In this document: positions 43,762-54,010 of the stretch, piece by piece
Numbering within the stretch: the stretch's first letter is position 1
Layout: every line of letters starts with the position of its first letter
Source: Mycobacterium sp. ELW1
GTDB lineage: Bacteria > Actinomycetota > Actinomycetes > Mycobacteriales > Mycobacteriaceae
Assembly: GCF_008329905.1 (NCBI RefSeq)
Contig: NZ_CP032155.1
Coordinates: 3,596,001-3,660,000 of the forward strand
Length of the DNA stretch: 64,000 nucleotides
Direction of reading: 5' to 3'
Made by a program: the position numbers and the translations under genes
Notes under the pieces: generated by a model
Database searches by the model: none
Told to the model about the DNA's origin: nothing
Seen by the model: the letters and a program-made list of their open reading frames with translations, nothing else

Positions 43762-44315
43762 CGCCGGTCGAGCGCTACCCGGTCCGCACCCGAATCCTGC
43801 ACTGGCTGACCGCCGCCCTGGTGTTCAGCGCACTGTTCATCGGGTTCGTGATGGTCAACTCGCTGGGCGGTTACGGCGCTCTGGTGGGTGCGCACGTGAC
43901 GCTCGGGGTGCTGATCCTGATCGTCGTGGTGTTCCGGGCGGCCAACCGCTTCACCCACCGCACCCCGCCGCTGCCGGCCACCGTGGGGTCCGTCGAGCAG
44001 CTGCTGGTGGTCGGCTCCGAGGTCGGGCTGTACGTCCTGCTTCTGGCTCAGCCGCTGGTGGGGTGGGCGATGGTGTCGGCAAGCGGCCGGCCGGTGGTGC
44101 TGTTCGGTTTCGTGCCACTGCCGCGGATCGCGCCGTTCGATGCCGACCTGTTCTTCCTGCTGCGCCAGACCCACTCGGTACTCGCCTACCTGCTGGTGGC
44201 TGCGATCGCCGCGCACGTCGCCGCGGTGCTGTTGCATACGCTGACGCTGCGCGACCGGATGCTGAGCCGGATGACCTTCGGTGGCCGGCGCGAGGAAGCG
44301 GAACCCGCCGACTGA
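43758..44315 (+). CDS. cytochrome b561 family protein
   Basis: 185 residues with four transmembrane helices. Candidate haem-b ligands are His in TRILHWLTAALVF, GAHVTLGVLI, QTHSVLAYLL and AIAAHVAAVLLH. Bacterial CybB-type cytochromes pass electrons between quinol and periplasmic acceptors. It sits between the catalase-like peroxidase (4-bp overlap) and a DUF2330 gene, which points to a small membrane redox module that reduces peroxide outside the cytoplasm. Confidence 0.9.
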   Translation: MTPVERYPVRTRILHWLTAALVFSALFIGFVMVNSLGGYGALVGAHVTLGVLILIVVVFRAANRFTHRTPPLPATVGSVEQLLVVGSEVGLYVLLLAQPLVGWAMVSASGRPVVLFGFVPLPRIAPFDADLFFLLRQTHSVLAYLLVAAIAAHVAAVLLHTLTLRDRMLSRMTFGGRREEAEPAD

Positions 44316-44326
44316 CAGGAGCCGTG

Positions 44327-45361
44327 ATGCGACCCGTGCTGATGATGGGTGCGGCAGTCCTGGCCGCGGGGATGCTGGTCGCCACTCCCGGAGCGACAGC
44401 GGGCGCGTGCGCCTGCGGCGGCATCGTCAGCCCAGATCTGGATGCCCGGGTGACCGGCGAACAGAGCCTGGTCGCCTTCGACGGCGCCGCCGAGACCATT
44501 GTCATGCGCCTGGATCTGCAGTCGGTGGCCGACAACGCAGCGCTGATCGTGCCCACCCCGACGCCGGCCACCGCGAGTGCGGCCGACCCCGGACTGTTCA
44601 GCGAACTGGAACGGCTCACCGCCCCGCGCATGGAGCGCGGCGGAACCGGACACAGCGGTCGCGACGAGGCCGGCGCCGTCCCCGGTGCCGCACCGACCGT
44701 GGTCGCGCGGGTGCAACTGGGGCCGCTGGAGGCGACCACACTAACGGGGGGTGACCTCACCGGCGTGCGACGGTGGCTGGACTCCAACGGCTACCGTATG
44801 CGCCCCGAGGTCCTCGGCCGGCTCGAGGCGTACCTCGGGCAGGGTTGGTCGTTCGTGGCGATGCGGCTCACCGGCGATGCGCCGCTGTCCGGTCAGCTCG
44901 ACCCGGTGCGGTTCGACTTCACCTCCGACCGCATGGTGTACCCGATGCGGATGTCGGCTGCCGCCAAGGAGACTCAGCGGGTCGTGATCTACACACTGGC
45001 CCAGCACCGGATGCAACGCGTCGACGGTGACGCCGCCCGTCAGGATGTCACGGTCGACTACGCCGGGTCGATCAGTGGCCGCACCAGCGATCCCGCGCTG
45101 ACCGAGTTGAGCGCCACGAGTCCCTACCTGACCAAGATCTCGACAACGATCGCCGAACCATCCTCGATCACAACAGATTTCGTCTTCACCCCGGCTCCGA
45201 ACGACGATCCGTACCAGCGCGTCATCGGCCGCCCCGACGGTGGTGCCGACCTCGGTGCGTTGCTGGTGGCGTTGAGCGCATCGGCGGTCGTCGTGGTGCT
45301 GGCCGCCGCGGGCGGGTTGATCTGGTACCGCCGCTATCGGCGCTCAGCCGGCGTCGAGTAG
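44327..45361 (+). CDS. DUF2330 domain secreted, C-terminally anchored protein
   Basis: 344 residues from the ATG at 44327 with AGGAG upstream. A signal peptide ends around ATPGATAGAC and is followed by CACGG, typical of DUF2330, then by TGEQSLVAFDGAAETIVMRL. One transmembrane helix (LLVALSASAVVVVLAAAGGL) lies near the C-terminus with a basic YRRYRR tail inside. It is therefore an extracytoplasmic domain held to the membrane. Function unknown; it completes the peroxidase/cytochrome operon. Confidence 0.85.
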   Translation: MRPVLMMGAAVLAAGMLVATPGATAGACACGGIVSPDLDARVTGEQSLVAFDGAAETIVMRLDLQSVADNAALIVPTPTPATASAADPGLFSELERLTAPRMERGGTGHSGRDEAGAVPGAAPTVVARVQLGPLEATTLTGGDLTGVRRWLDSNGYRMRPEVLGRLEAYLGQGWSFVAMRLTGDAPLSGQLDPVRFDFTSDRMVYPMRMSAAAKETQRVVIYTLAQHRMQRVDGDAARQDVTVDYAGSISGRTSDPALTELSATSPYLTKISTTIAEPSSITTDFVFTPAPNDDPYQRVIGRPDGGADLGALLVALSASAVVVVLAAAGGLIWYRRYRRSAGVE

Positions 45362-45787
45362 ATGCGTACCGCCGGGCGACAACGCCACCGTGGCGCCCAG
45401 CCGGCCGAACAAATCGATCGCCGACTGGACCGTCTGATCGACGAAGGGCCCGAAGTCGCCGTCTGTGGCGTGATAGCGCCGCTCGGCGACCACACCGATC
45501 AACCGTGGGTCGGAGGACGGGAACACCGTGGCGGTGGCGTGGGTGTCGGCGCCGTTCCATTGCTGCACCAACGCCGCGACCCCGGCCCGGTGATCGGCCG
45601 GGTAATAGCGCTCCGCGGTGATGGTGATGTGAACCGCGGACCCGCTCGGCTGCAAGTGCACATGCAGGCGACCGTGGTAGGCGTTCACGAGAAAGAAAAT
45701 CTCGTCATCGTGGTGGCCGCAGAAATACCGCAATTGGCGGCTGTTCACATAGCCCTCAATGACCTCGGCGCCGATCGCGGTGTTCAT
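45344..45787 (-). CDS. YbjN-like small protein, unknown function
   Basis: 147 residues. QLRYFCGHHDDEIFFLVNAY and HGRLHVHLQPSGSAVHITIT resemble the alternating strands of YbjN/type III chaperone-like folds found in actinobacterial proteins. It has no signal or transmembrane segment. The 3' end overlaps the DUF2330 gene by 18 bp. The family assignment is tentative. Confidence 0.6.
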   Translation of the reverse strand: MNTAIGAEVIEGYVNSRQLRYFCGHHDDEIFFLVNAYHGRLHVHLQPSGSAVHITITAERYYPADHRAGVAALVQQWNGADTHATATVFPSSDPRLIGVVAERRYHATDGDFGPFVDQTVQSAIDLFGRLGATVALSPGGTHLLDAG

Positions 45788-46021
45788 GTCTGTCCAACGG
45801 ACCGCACAAACGACACGGTTCCCAGATCAGCCAAGGTTGCGCCAAGAATCTGGTGAGAATTGGTTAAATAGGGGTGCACTGCCGACAACGTGAATTCATT
45901 TGTGTTCGCGCCGAGATACCGGCGTGATGAGTCGTGCCTAAAATGTTTGTGCTTTCCCTGCACGTGTGCTGAGAATCTAGTAACTTCTGCCGCAGCAGTA
46001 ACTCCAATGCACATTAGGGAC

Positions 46022-46330
46022 ATGACAATGATCAAAGGTTTGTTGACGGCGGCTGCTGCCGCCGGAGCTATCGCGCTGGCCGGCGCGCCGTCAGCCTGGG
46101 CGATCACCAACGCCGAGGCCGATTACATCAAGGATCTGACCAGCGCCGGTATCGCCGGCGACCAGGCGGCGCTGATCGCCGATGGTCACACCATCTGTTC
46201 GGCGCTCGCGCAGGGTGCAGACCCGAACGAGCTGTCGCAGACCTACTTCAAGAACTCAGGTCAAATCAGTCACGCTCAGGCGGATGCGGCGATCAACTTC
46301 GCCAAAACCGATCTGTGCCCCGCCGGCTGA
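46022..46330 (+). CDS. DUF732 family secreted protein
   Basis: 102 residues from the ATG at 46022; an ATG two codons later is possible. A signal peptide ends at GAPSAWA. The mature domain has two cysteines (HTICSALAQG and TDLCPAG) and the DUF732 pattern DYIKDLTSAGI...SQTYF...SHAQADAAINFAKTDLCP. These small helical proteins are secreted by mycobacteria; function unknown. The 234-bp upstream region is A/T-richer than its surroundings and holds no other gene. A strong hairpin follows. Confidence 0.88.
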   Translation: MTMIKGLLTAAAAAGAIALAGAPSAWAITNAEADYIKDLTSAGIAGDQAALIADGHTICSALAQGADPNELSQTYFKNSGQISHAQADAAINFAKTDLCPAG

Positions 46331-46349
46331 CACAAGTACGAACCGAGAG

Positions 46350-46378
46350 CGCGGCTGGCCTGTTCTAGGCCAGCCGCG
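46350..46378. terminator. strong bidirectional hairpin between the DUF732 gene and hisS
   Basis: CGCGGCTGGCCT and AGGCCAGCCGCG form a perfect 12-bp stem with a 5-nt loop (GTTCT). It sits between two convergent genes and overlaps the hisS stop codon, so it can end transcription from both sides. Confidence 0.85.
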
Positions 46379-47624
46379 TAATCACTTCTGCGACAAGCGA
46401 ATCGACGGGGATATCGACCTGCGCGCCGGTCGCGAGATCTTTGACGCCCACGGTGCCGGCCTCGATGTCCCGGTCGCCTGCCACCACGGCGATGCGCGCG
46501 CCTGAGCGATCAGCGGCACGCATCGCTCCCTTCAGCCCGCGGTCGCCATACGCCAGGTCGACGCGCACGCCCTCGGCGCGCAGAGCCGCCGCCAGCGTTG
46601 CCACCACCAACTTGGCCTGCTCGCCCAGCGGCACCCCGAAAACGTCGCAGCGGCTTGGGTTTCCGACCGTCTTACCCTCGGCCCGTAGCGCCAGAACGGT
46701 CCGGTCCACGCCGAGCCCGAACCCGATTCCCGACAGATCCTGGCCGCCGAGCTGGCTCATCAACCCGTCGTATCGGCCGCCGCCACCGATCCCGGATTGC
46801 GCGCCGAGGCCGTCGTGTACGAACTCGAATGTGGTCTTGGTGTAGTAGTCCAGGCCACGCACCATCCGCGGGTTGACCACGTACCGCACGCCGAGCGCGT
46901 CGAGATGCGCCAGCACGGTCTCGAAGTGCTGCTTGGCCCCATCGGACAGATGGTCGAGCATCACCGGCGCGTCGGCGGTCGCCTCGCGCATCGCCGGCCG
47001 CTTGTCGTCGAGCACCCGCAGCGGGTTGATCTCCGCTCGGCGCCGGGTGTCCTCATCCAGGTCGAGCGTGAACAGGAACTCCTGCAGCAACTCCCGGTAC
47101 TGCGGCCGGCAGCTGTCGTCGCCCAACGAGGTGATCTCCAGGCGGAAGCCGTCCAGTCCCAATGACCGGAAACCGGCATCGGCGACCGCGATCACCTCGG
47201 CGTCCAGCGCCGGATCGTCGACGCCGATGGCCTCGACCCCGACCTGCTGCAGCTGCCGGTAACGACCGGCCTGCGGGCGCTCGTAGCGGAAGAACGGGCC
47301 CGCGTAGCAGAGCTTGACCGGCAGGGCCCCGCGGTCCAGACCGTGCTCGATGACCGCGCGCATCACTCCGGCCGTGCCCTCGGGGCGCAGCGTCACCGAT
47401 CGCTCGCCGCGGTCGGCGAAGGTGTACATCTCCTTAGAGACCACGTCGGTGGATTCGCCCACCCCGCGGGCGAACAGCGCGGTGTCCTCGAAGATCGGCA
47501 GCTCGACGTCGCCGTAGCCGGCCAGCCGGGCGGACCGTAAGAGACCGTCGCGGACCGCGACGAACTCGGCGGAGTCGGGCGGCAGGTAGTCAGGGACACC
47601 CTTGGGCGCCTGGAATTCGCTCAC
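46365..47624 (-). CDS. hisS: histidyl-tRNA synthetase
   Basis: 419 residues, the normal length. Class II motifs: motif 2 [19 protein letters not shown], the histidine-A signature [14 protein letters not shown], and motif 3 [15 protein letters not shown], then a C-terminal anticodon-binding domain ([15 protein letters not shown]). It attaches histidine to tRNA-His in the cytoplasm. Its start overlaps the stop of the upstream MBL hydrolase gene. Confidence 0.96.
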   Translation of the reverse strand: MSEFQAPKGVPDYLPPDSAEFVAVRDGLLRSARLAGYGDVELPIFEDTALFARGVGESTDVVSKEMYTFADRGERSVTLRPEGTAGVMRAVIEHGLDRGALPVKLCYAGPFFRYERPQAGRYRQLQQVGVEAIGVDDPALDAEVIAVADAGFRSLGLDGFRLEITSLGDDSCRPQYRELLQEFLFTLDLDEDTRRRAEINPLRVLDDKRPAMREATADAPVMLDHLSDGAKQHFETVLAHLDALGVRYVVNPRMVRGLDYYTKTTFEFVHDGLGAQSGIGGGGRYDGLMSQLGGQDLSGIGFGLGVDRTVLALRAEGKTVGNPSRCDVFGVPLGEQAKLVVATLAAALRAEGVRVDLAYGDRGLKGAMRAADRSGARIAVVAGDRDIEAGTVGVKDLATGAQVDIPVDSLVAEVITRLA

Positions 47625-48289
47625 TTCAAACCTTCGAGAAATGGGTTGGTACGGCGTTCGAGACCGATGGTGGTGGATTCACCGTGCCCCGGTAATACCA
47701 GGGTGTCGTCATCGAGCACCAGCAGTTTGTCGACGATCGAGCTCAGGAGATCTCTCCCGCTTCCGCCCGGCAGGTCCGTGCGGCCGACGCTCTGTTTGAA
47801 CAAGGTGTCACCGGTGAAGGCCATCGGGTCGCGTCCGGAGGCCCGATCGACTCGGAACACCACCGACCCCTTGGTGTGACCGGGCGTGTGATCGACGGTC
47901 ACCGTGATGCCACCGAGTTCGATCTTGTCCCCGTCGCGGTCCAATTCGACGACCTGCCTGGGCTCGCGGAACAGCGCGCCCAGCGCGATCTGGCCGAGTC
48001 GCGGCCCGAACCCGCGGATCGGATCGGCGAGCATGAAGCGGTCCTTGGGGTGGATGTACACCGGGCAGCCGAAAGTATCGCCCACCTTCTGCGCCGACCA
48101 GATGTGGTCGATGTGCCCGTGGGTGAGCAGAACGGCAGCCGGGGTCAGCCGGTTCTCGTCGAGGATGCGGCGCAGCGTGGCAAAAGCGCGCTGCCCCGGG
48201 TCGACGACGATCGCGTCGGCCCCGGCGCGTGGGGCCAGCACGTAGCAATTGCATGCCAACATGCCCGCCGGGAACCCGGTGAGTAACAC
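47621..48289 (-). CDS. MBL-fold metallo-hydrolase, glyoxalase II-like (Rv2581c-like)
   Basis: 222 residues. The metal-binding motif is HGHIDH (His57, His59, Asp61, His62); additional ligands are in [15 protein letters not shown] and VLPGHGEST. It belongs to the hydroxyacylglutathione hydrolase-like branch and should hydrolyse a thioester or related bond with two metal ions. Mycobacteria lack glutathione, so a mycothiol thioester is a plausible substrate (inference). It overlaps hisS (ATGA) and is divergent from ppiB. Confidence 0.9.
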   Translation of the reverse strand: MLLTGFPAGMLACNCYVLAPRAGADAIVVDPGQRAFATLRRILDENRLTPAAVLLTHGHIDHIWSAQKVGDTFGCPVYIHPKDRFMLADPIRGFGPRLGQIALGALFREPRQVVELDRDGDKIELGGITVTVDHTPGHTKGSVVFRVDRASGRDPMAFTGDTLFKQSVGRTDLPGGSGRDLLSSIVDKLLVLDDDTLVLPGHGESTTIGLERRTNPFLEGLK

Positions 48290-48396
48290 GTTGTCCAGTT
48301 TCCCATCCCCTGTTGGCGAGGGTCGTGCCCCCTTGCTTCAGCATCAACTGGCACACTCGGTGCCGACTCACCCGATCTCAACGGAGGATCATCACG

Positions 48397-49290
<894 letters not shown>

Positions 49291-49300
49291 CCGGCCATGA

Positions 49301-49319
49301 GCGACGCTCGCGGAGCGAA
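49301..49319. repeat. dispersed GC-rich short repeat between the cyclophilin genes
   Basis: GCGACGCTCGCGGAGCGAA differs from the 19-bp core of the coding repeat at 8095 at one internal base (C for T) and at the last base. It lies between the stop of the first cyclophilin gene and the start of the second. Confidence 0.65.
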
Positions 49320-49361
49320 TCAACCGCGGATATGCGGGACCCGAGCCTGCGAGAGGACCGC

Positions 49362-50351
49362 ATGAGCCAGCCTCCGCCCTACTACCCGCCGCCGCCGTAC
49401 GGTTCGCCGTACAGGCCCGGTCCGTATCCCTATCCGGCGCCGAAGCCGACCAACGGGATGGCGATTGCCTCGCTGATCTGCGCGTTCGTGTTCGCGCCGC
49501 TCGGCATCATCTTCGGCCACGTCTCGCTGTCGCAGATCAAGAAGTCCGGCGAGGACGGCCGGGGACTGGCGATCGCCGGGCTGGTGATCAGCTACCTGGT
49601 GACCGTGTTGAGCATCGTCGTGATCGTCGCCGGGGTGGCGTTCTTCTCGTGGATGGGCCGGGAGCTGGAGAAGACCGGCGGGGCCGGCATCCCGCGCACC
49701 ATCCCCGGCGGCAGCGGACAGCTTCCGCCGTTCAATCCCCCGGCCACCCTCGGCGCGAACTGCCAGTACCCGGCTACGGCGACCCCGGCCGACAAGCCGG
49801 TCAAGCCGCCGGTCGCCGGCAAGACGCCGATCACGCCGGCGACGGTCGACGCGACAGTCGTCACCAACGCCGGTCCGATCGTCGTCCACCTCGACAACGC
49901 CAAAGCGCCGTGCACGGTGAACAGCTTCGAAAGCCTGGTCCGGCAGAACTACTTCGACAACACGCCATGTCACCGGCTGACGGACATGCCGTCACTGTCG
50001 GTGCTCCAGTGCGGCGACCCGACCGGGCAAGGGACGGGCGGGCCCGGATACCGGTTCGCCAACGAGTATCCGACGAACCAGTTCCGCCCGTTCGATCCGG
50101 CGCTGCGACAGGCGGTGAAGTATCCGCGCGGGACCCTGGCCATGGCCAACGCCGGGCCGGACACCAACGGCAGCCAGTTCTTCATCGTCTACCGCGACTC
50201 GATGCTGCCCCCGACCTACACGGCGTTCGGCCAGGTTGACAAGACCGGTTTCGGCGTCATCGACGACATCGCCGCCACCGGCATCGCCGGCGGTTCTGAC
50301 GACGGCAAGCCGGCCAGGCCGGTCACGATCAAGTCGATCCGGCTGAACTGA
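49362..50351 (+). CDS. DUF4190-cyclophilin fusion peptidyl-prolyl isomerase
   Basis: 329 residues from the ATG at 49362 (GAGAGGA upstream). A Pro/Tyr-rich cytoplasmic head (residues 1-30) is followed by a DUF4190 two-helix membrane domain (GMAIASLICAFVFAPLG... SYLVTVLSIVVIVAG), a linker, and a cyclophilin domain almost colinear with the upstream protein (NYFDNTPCHRLTD, TLAMANAGPDTNGSQFFIVY). It is a tandem duplicate of the catalytic domain with a different membrane anchor. Confidence 0.9.
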   Translation: MSQPPPYYPPPPYGSPYRPGPYPYPAPKPTNGMAIASLICAFVFAPLGIIFGHVSLSQIKKSGEDGRGLAIAGLVISYLVTVLSIVVIVAGVAFFSWMGRELEKTGGAGIPRTIPGGSGQLPPFNPPATLGANCQYPATATPADKPVKPPVAGKTPITPATVDATVVTNAGPIVVHLDNAKAPCTVNSFESLVRQNYFDNTPCHRLTDMPSLSVLQCGDPTGQGTGGPGYRFANEYPTNQFRPFDPALRQAVKYPRGTLAMANAGPDTNGSQFFIVYRDSMLPPTYTAFGQVDKTGFGVIDDIAATGIAGGSDDGKPARPVTIKSIRLN

Positions 50352-50360
50352 CCCCGGACC

Positions 50361-50600
50361 TCAGCCGGGCAGGCCCTGCTCTTCGGTCGGCAGCGGCGCC
50401 GGCCCCTTGATCGCGGGTGTCGCGGCGGGAAGCTGGCCCTTGGGCTGATCCGGCGACTGGGTGACCGTGACCCCGGTCGACATCTCCGAACTGATGAATG
50501 AATCGGATGTCTGCGGATCGGCCGCGACCGCGGCGAAGACTCCGAGGGAAACCAGGGCACCGGCCCCGATAGTGGTGGACAACACGTGAAAGTGCTTCAT
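50361..50600 (-). CDS. small secreted hypothetical protein
   Basis: 79 residues from the ATG at 50600 with GGAAAGAG upstream. A signal-like hydrophobic segment (VLSTTIGAGALVSLGVFAAVAA) precedes a 50-residue Pro/Ser/Thr-rich tail without cysteines. It should be exported or held by its uncleaved signal. No family recognised. It is divergent from another small secreted protein gene and convergent with the DUF4190-cyclophilin gene. Confidence 0.65.
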   Translation of the reverse strand: MKHFHVLSTTIGAGALVSLGVFAAVAADPQTSDSFISSEMSTGVTVTQSPDQPKGQLPAATPAIKGPAPLPTEEQGLPG

Positions 50601-50727
50601 AGTCAATCTCTTTCCAAGTAGGTCTTGGCACCTGACAACACGTATGGGTACAAGATCGTTGTGCCCGTCGGATATTCCGCTGTCGCCGACGAAATAATCT
50701 GCGGCGCAGACACGTTGGACAACACGT
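50578..50727. repeat. three copies of GACAACACGT around a divergent promoter
   Basis: GACAACACGT occurs at 50578-50587, 50634-50643 and 50718-50727. The last ends one base before the ATG at 50729. It could be a regulator half-site used for both divergent small secreted protein genes. Confidence 0.5.
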
Positions 50728-50728
50728 T

Positions 50729-51013
50729 ATGACCGTTAGCCTGCAAAGAATTGTTCGTGTTGCCCTTGGCGCGCTGGCCGCAGCCGCCTTCCTACTCGCA
50801 CCCACCGCGCTGCTGGACACCGCGCCCGCCCAGGCCACGCCCGTCGCGCAGGGCTGCTACGACGGCGTGATGCCGTGGAATCCGTACCTGAAGAGCTGCA
50901 GCCTGCCGTCGACTCAGCCGCACATCCGTGGGGCCGCTCCCGATGCCACCGCGATCATCGCCTGCCACGACCATCCCGGCTGCCTGTCCTGGTACGTCAA
51001 CGGCGGGCCGTAA
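50729..51013 (+). CDS. small secreted Cys-containing hypothetical protein
   Basis: 94 residues. A signal peptide (VALGALAAAAFLLAPTALL, probable cleavage after APAQA) leaves a mature chain of about 58 residues with four cysteines (QGCYDG, KSCSLP, IACHDH, GCLSWY), suggesting two disulfides. The YVNGGP end is reminiscent of short mycobacterial secreted proteins, but I cannot name a family. It is divergent from the preceding small secreted gene and convergent with rel. Confidence 0.7.
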   Translation: MTVSLQRIVRVALGALAAAAFLLAPTALLDTAPAQATPVAQGCYDGVMPWNPYLKSCSLPSTQPHIRGAAPDATAIIACHDHPGCLSWYVNGGP

Positions 51014-51030
51014 TCGGCTGGTCTGCCGAT
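51013..51030. terminator. short hairpin between the small secreted gene and rel
   Basis: ATCGGC-TGGTCT-GCCGAT is a 6-bp perfect stem between convergent stop codons. It is weak on its own; position is the main argument. Confidence 0.35.
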
Positions 51031-53381
51031 CAGGCCGCGCTGGTCACCCGATATACGTCGTAGACACCCTCGATGTTGCGGACCGCGTTGAGTACATGGC
51101 CGAGATGCTTGGGATCACCCATCTCGAAAGTGAAGCGGCTCACCGCAACTCGATCGTTGGATGTGGTGACCGACGCCGACAGGATGTTGACGCGTTCGTC
51201 GGCCAGCACCCTCGTGACATCGGAGAGTAGCCGGTGCCGGTCGAGGGCCTCGACCTGGATGGCCACCAGGAACACCGAGGTCGGTGACGGCGCCCATGTG
51301 ACTTCGATGATGCGTTCCGACTGTTGTTGCAGGGACGCGGCATTGGTGCAGTCGGTGCGGTGCACACTGACCCCGCCACCCCGGGTGACGAAGCCCATGA
51401 TGTTGTCGCCGGGAACCGGAGTGCAGCACTTGGCCAGCTTGGTCAGCACCCCGGTCGCACCGGGCACTGCGACCCCGGTGTCGTCGCTGCTGCGCTGACG
51501 CACCGGCATGGTCGCAGGCGTGGAACGCTCGGCGAGCTCGTCCTCGGCACTCTCGGCACCGCCGAGCCGCGCCACCAACCGTTGCACGACGTGCCGCGGC
51601 GATACGTGACCCTCCCCGACCGCGGTGTACAGCGCCGAGACGTCGGCATACCGCAGTTCCTGGGCCAGTGCCGCCATCGCCTCACCGTTGACCAGTTTCT
51701 GCAAAGGCAGCCCGCCTCGGCGCACTTCGCGTGCGATCGAGTCCTTGCCGGCCTCCAGCGCCTCGTCGCGGCGCTCCTTGGCGAACCACTGCCGGATCTT
51801 GGCCTTGGCTCGCGGGGACACCACGAAGCCCTGCCAGTCGCGCGACGGCCCGGCGTTGGGGGCCTTGGAGGTGAAAACCTCCACCCGCTCGCCGTTTTCG
51901 AGCTTGCGTTCCAGCGCTACCAGGCGGCCGTCGACCCGGGCGCCGATGCAGCGGTGGCCGACTTCGGTGTGTACCGCGTAGGCGAAGTCCACCGGTGTCG
52001 AGCCGGCCGGCAGGGTAACCACGTCGCCCTTCGGCGTGAACACGAAGATCTCTTGCACCGCAAGGTCGTAGCGCAGCGACTCCAGGAACTCGCCGGGGTC
52101 GGCGGCTTCCCGCTGCCAGTCCAGAAGCTGACGCATCCAGGCTGTCTCGTCGATCTCGGCGGCGCTGTGCGGGTGCGGAACACCGTTGCGGCCCTTGGAT
52201 TCCTTGTAGCGCCAGTGCGCCGCGATGCCGAACTCCGCGGTGTCGTGCATGTCGCGGGTGCGGATCTGCACCTCCAGCGGCTTACCCTCCGGTCCGACGA
52301 CCGTGGTGTGCAGCGACTGGTACACCCCGAACCGGGGCTGGGCGATGTAGTCCTTGAACCGGCCGGGCATCGGCTGCCACAGCGAATGCACAACGCCGAC
52401 AGCGGCGTAGCAGTCGCGGATCTCCTCACAGAGGATCCGCACACCGACCAGGTCGTGGATGTCGTCGAAGTCGCGGCCCTTGACGATCATCTTCTGGTAG
52501 ATCGACCAGTAGTGCTTCGGCCTGCCCTCGACGCTGGCGACGATCTTCATCCCCGACAGAGCGCTGTTGATCTCGACGCGAACCTTGGCCAGATAGGTGT
52601 CCCGCGACGGCGCGCGGTCGGCGACCAGCCGGACGATCTCTTCGTATCGCTTCGGGTGCAGGATCGCGAACGAGAGATCCTCGAGCTCCCACTTGACCGT
52701 GGCCATGCCCAGTCGATGGGCAAGGGGGGCAATCACTTCCAGCGTCTCGCGGGCTTTGCGGGCCTGCTTCTCCGGCGGCAGGAACCGCATGGTGCGCATG
52801 TTGTGCAGCCGGTCGGCGACCTTGATGACCAACACCCGCGGATCGCGCGCCATCGCGATGATCATCTTGCGGATGGTCTCGCCCTCGGCGGCGGTGCCCA
52901 GCGCGACCTTGTCCAGCTTGGTCACCCCGTCCACCAGGTGGGCGACTTCTTCGCCGAAGTCGGCGGTCAACGCCTCCATGGCGTAACCGGTGTCCTCCAC
53001 GGTGTCGTGCAGCAACGCGGCCACCAGCGTGATGGTGTCCATGCCGAGTTCGGCGAGGATGTTCGCGACGGCCAGCGGGTGGGTGATGTAGGGGTCGCCG
53101 GAACGGCGCAGCTGATCGGCGTGCTTGGCCTCGGCCACCTCGTAGGCGCGCTGCAGGATCGCCAGATCGGCCTTGGGGTAGAACTCCCGGTGAACTGCCA
53201 CCAGCGGTTCGAGGACCGGGTTGACGGTGCTGCGCTGCGATGTCATCCGCCGTGCAAGCCGGGCGCGGACCCGCCGCGATGCACTGCTGGTGGTTTTGGG
53301 GGTCTCGGCCCGCGGCTCGGCGGGCGGGACGTCGGAAACCGGCGCCGGCGCGGCGGTCAGCGAAACATTGTCGTCTGCCAT
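51030..53381 (-). CDS. relA: bifunctional (p)ppGpp synthetase/hydrolase Rel
   Basis: 783 residues from the ATG at 53381 (GAGGAGG upstream), close to the 790 of M. tuberculosis Rel. The order is: HD hydrolase domain with intact His125-Asp126 ([10 protein letters not shown]), synthetase domain (including [20 protein letters not shown]), TGS domain ([20 protein letters not shown]), a zinc-finger-like CCTP segment ([10 protein letters not shown]) and a C-terminal ACT domain ([20 protein letters not shown]). It makes and degrades the stringent-response alarmone at the ribosome. Both catalytic halves look intact. It is downstream of apt on the same strand. Confidence 0.96.
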   Translation of the reverse strand: MADDNVSLTAAPAPVSDVPPAEPRAETPKTTSSASRRVRARLARRMTSQRSTVNPVLEPLVAVHREFYPKADLAILQRAYEVAEAKHADQLRRSGDPYITHPLAVANILAELGMDTITLVAALLHDTVEDTGYAMEALTADFGEEVAHLVDGVTKLDKVALGTAAEGETIRKMIIAMARDPRVLVIKVADRLHNMRTMRFLPPEKQARKARETLEVIAPLAHRLGMATVKWELEDLSFAILHPKRYEEIVRLVADRAPSRDTYLAKVRVEINSALSGMKIVASVEGRPKHYWSIYQKMIVKGRDFDDIHDLVGVRILCEEIRDCYAAVGVVHSLWQPMPGRFKDYIAQPRFGVYQSLHTTVVGPEGKPLEVQIRTRDMHDTAEFGIAAHWRYKESKGRNGVPHPHSAAEIDETAWMRQLLDWQREAADPGEFLESLRYDLAVQEIFVFTPKGDVVTLPAGSTPVDFAYAVHTEVGHRCIGARVDGRLVALERKLENGERVEVFTSKAPNAGPSRDWQGFVVSPRAKAKIRQWFAKERRDEALEAGKDSIAREVRRGGLPLQKLVNGEAMAALAQELRYADVSALYTAVGEGHVSPRHVVQRLVARLGGAESAEDELAERSTPATMPVRQRSSDDTGVAVPGATGVLTKLAKCCTPVPGDNIMGFVTRGGGVSVHRTDCTNAASLQQQSERIIEVTWAPSPTSVFLVAIQVEALDRHRLLSDVTRVLADERVNILSASVTTSNDRVAVSRFTFEMGDPKHLGHVLNAVRNIEGVYDVYRVTSAA

Positions 53382-53476
53382 GCCGCACCTCCTCGCCACC
53401 AGGACCGACTTCGAGGATATCTCCCCGTCCACAGCCGAGTGCCGGGCGTGGCCGGTCCGCCCTGATCCCGTCCGGC

Positions 53477-54010
53477 TCAGATGGTCTGCAGGCTGGTCAC
53501 CTGCAGCGGCGCCACCTTCTCGCGCCCGCCGAGCCCAGGCAGTTCCAGCACCACCGCGGCGGCGGGCACCTCCGCACCACCGGCTGCGAGCAACGCTGCG
53601 GCAGCGGCCAGGGTTCCGCCGGTGGCGAGCACGTCGTCGATGATGACGACGCGCCGACCGGACAACTCGATCCCCTCAGCCGGGATCTCCAATGTCGCCG
53701 TGCCGTATTCCAGCGTGTAGGTCTCGCTGTACACCGGCGGAGGAAGCTTCCCGCCTTTGCGGACAGCCAGCACACCGATACCGAGCCGATGGGCGACCGC
53801 CCCGCCGAGCAGGAAGCCGCGGGCATCGATGCCAGCCACCAGATCGGCGCCCTCGGCGATCTCGGCCATCGCGGCGGTGATGACGGCCAGACCGTGCCTG
53901 TCGGCCAGCACCGGGGTGAGGTCCTTGAACTGGATGCCCGGCTCCGGGAAATCCGGTACCTCCCGGGTGAGTGCCTTGAGGACGTCGACCACCGCTTCGC
54001 GAGACGTCAC
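53477..54010 (-). CDS. apt: adenine phosphoribosyltransferase
   Basis: 177 residues from a GTG at 54010 that overlaps the stop of the upstream lipoprotein gene (GTGA); the frame is open further upstream only within that gene. It has [15 protein letters not shown], typical of Apt, and the PRPP-binding motif [14 protein letters not shown] at 121-134. It salvages adenine to AMP. Its position next to rel links purine salvage and alarmone metabolism, an arrangement widely kept in actinobacteria. Confidence 0.95.
   Translation of the reverse strand: MTSREAVVDVLKALTREVPDFPEPGIQFKDLTPVLADRHGLAVITAAMAEIAEGADLVAGIDARGFLLGGAVAHRLGIGVLAVRKGGKLPPPVYSETYTLEYGTATLEIPAEGIELSGRRVVIIDDVLATGGTLAAAAALLAAGGAEVPAAAVVLELPGLGGREKVAPLQVTSLQTI

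Noticed and set aside
45784..46110. 108-codon minus-strand frame with hydrophobic segment
   Set aside because: It is antisense to the DUF732 signal peptide region and the promoter; no Shine-Dalgarno or family support.
51324..53465. 713-codon open frame opposite rel
   Set aside because: Antisense shadow; the minus strand clearly encodes full-length Rel.
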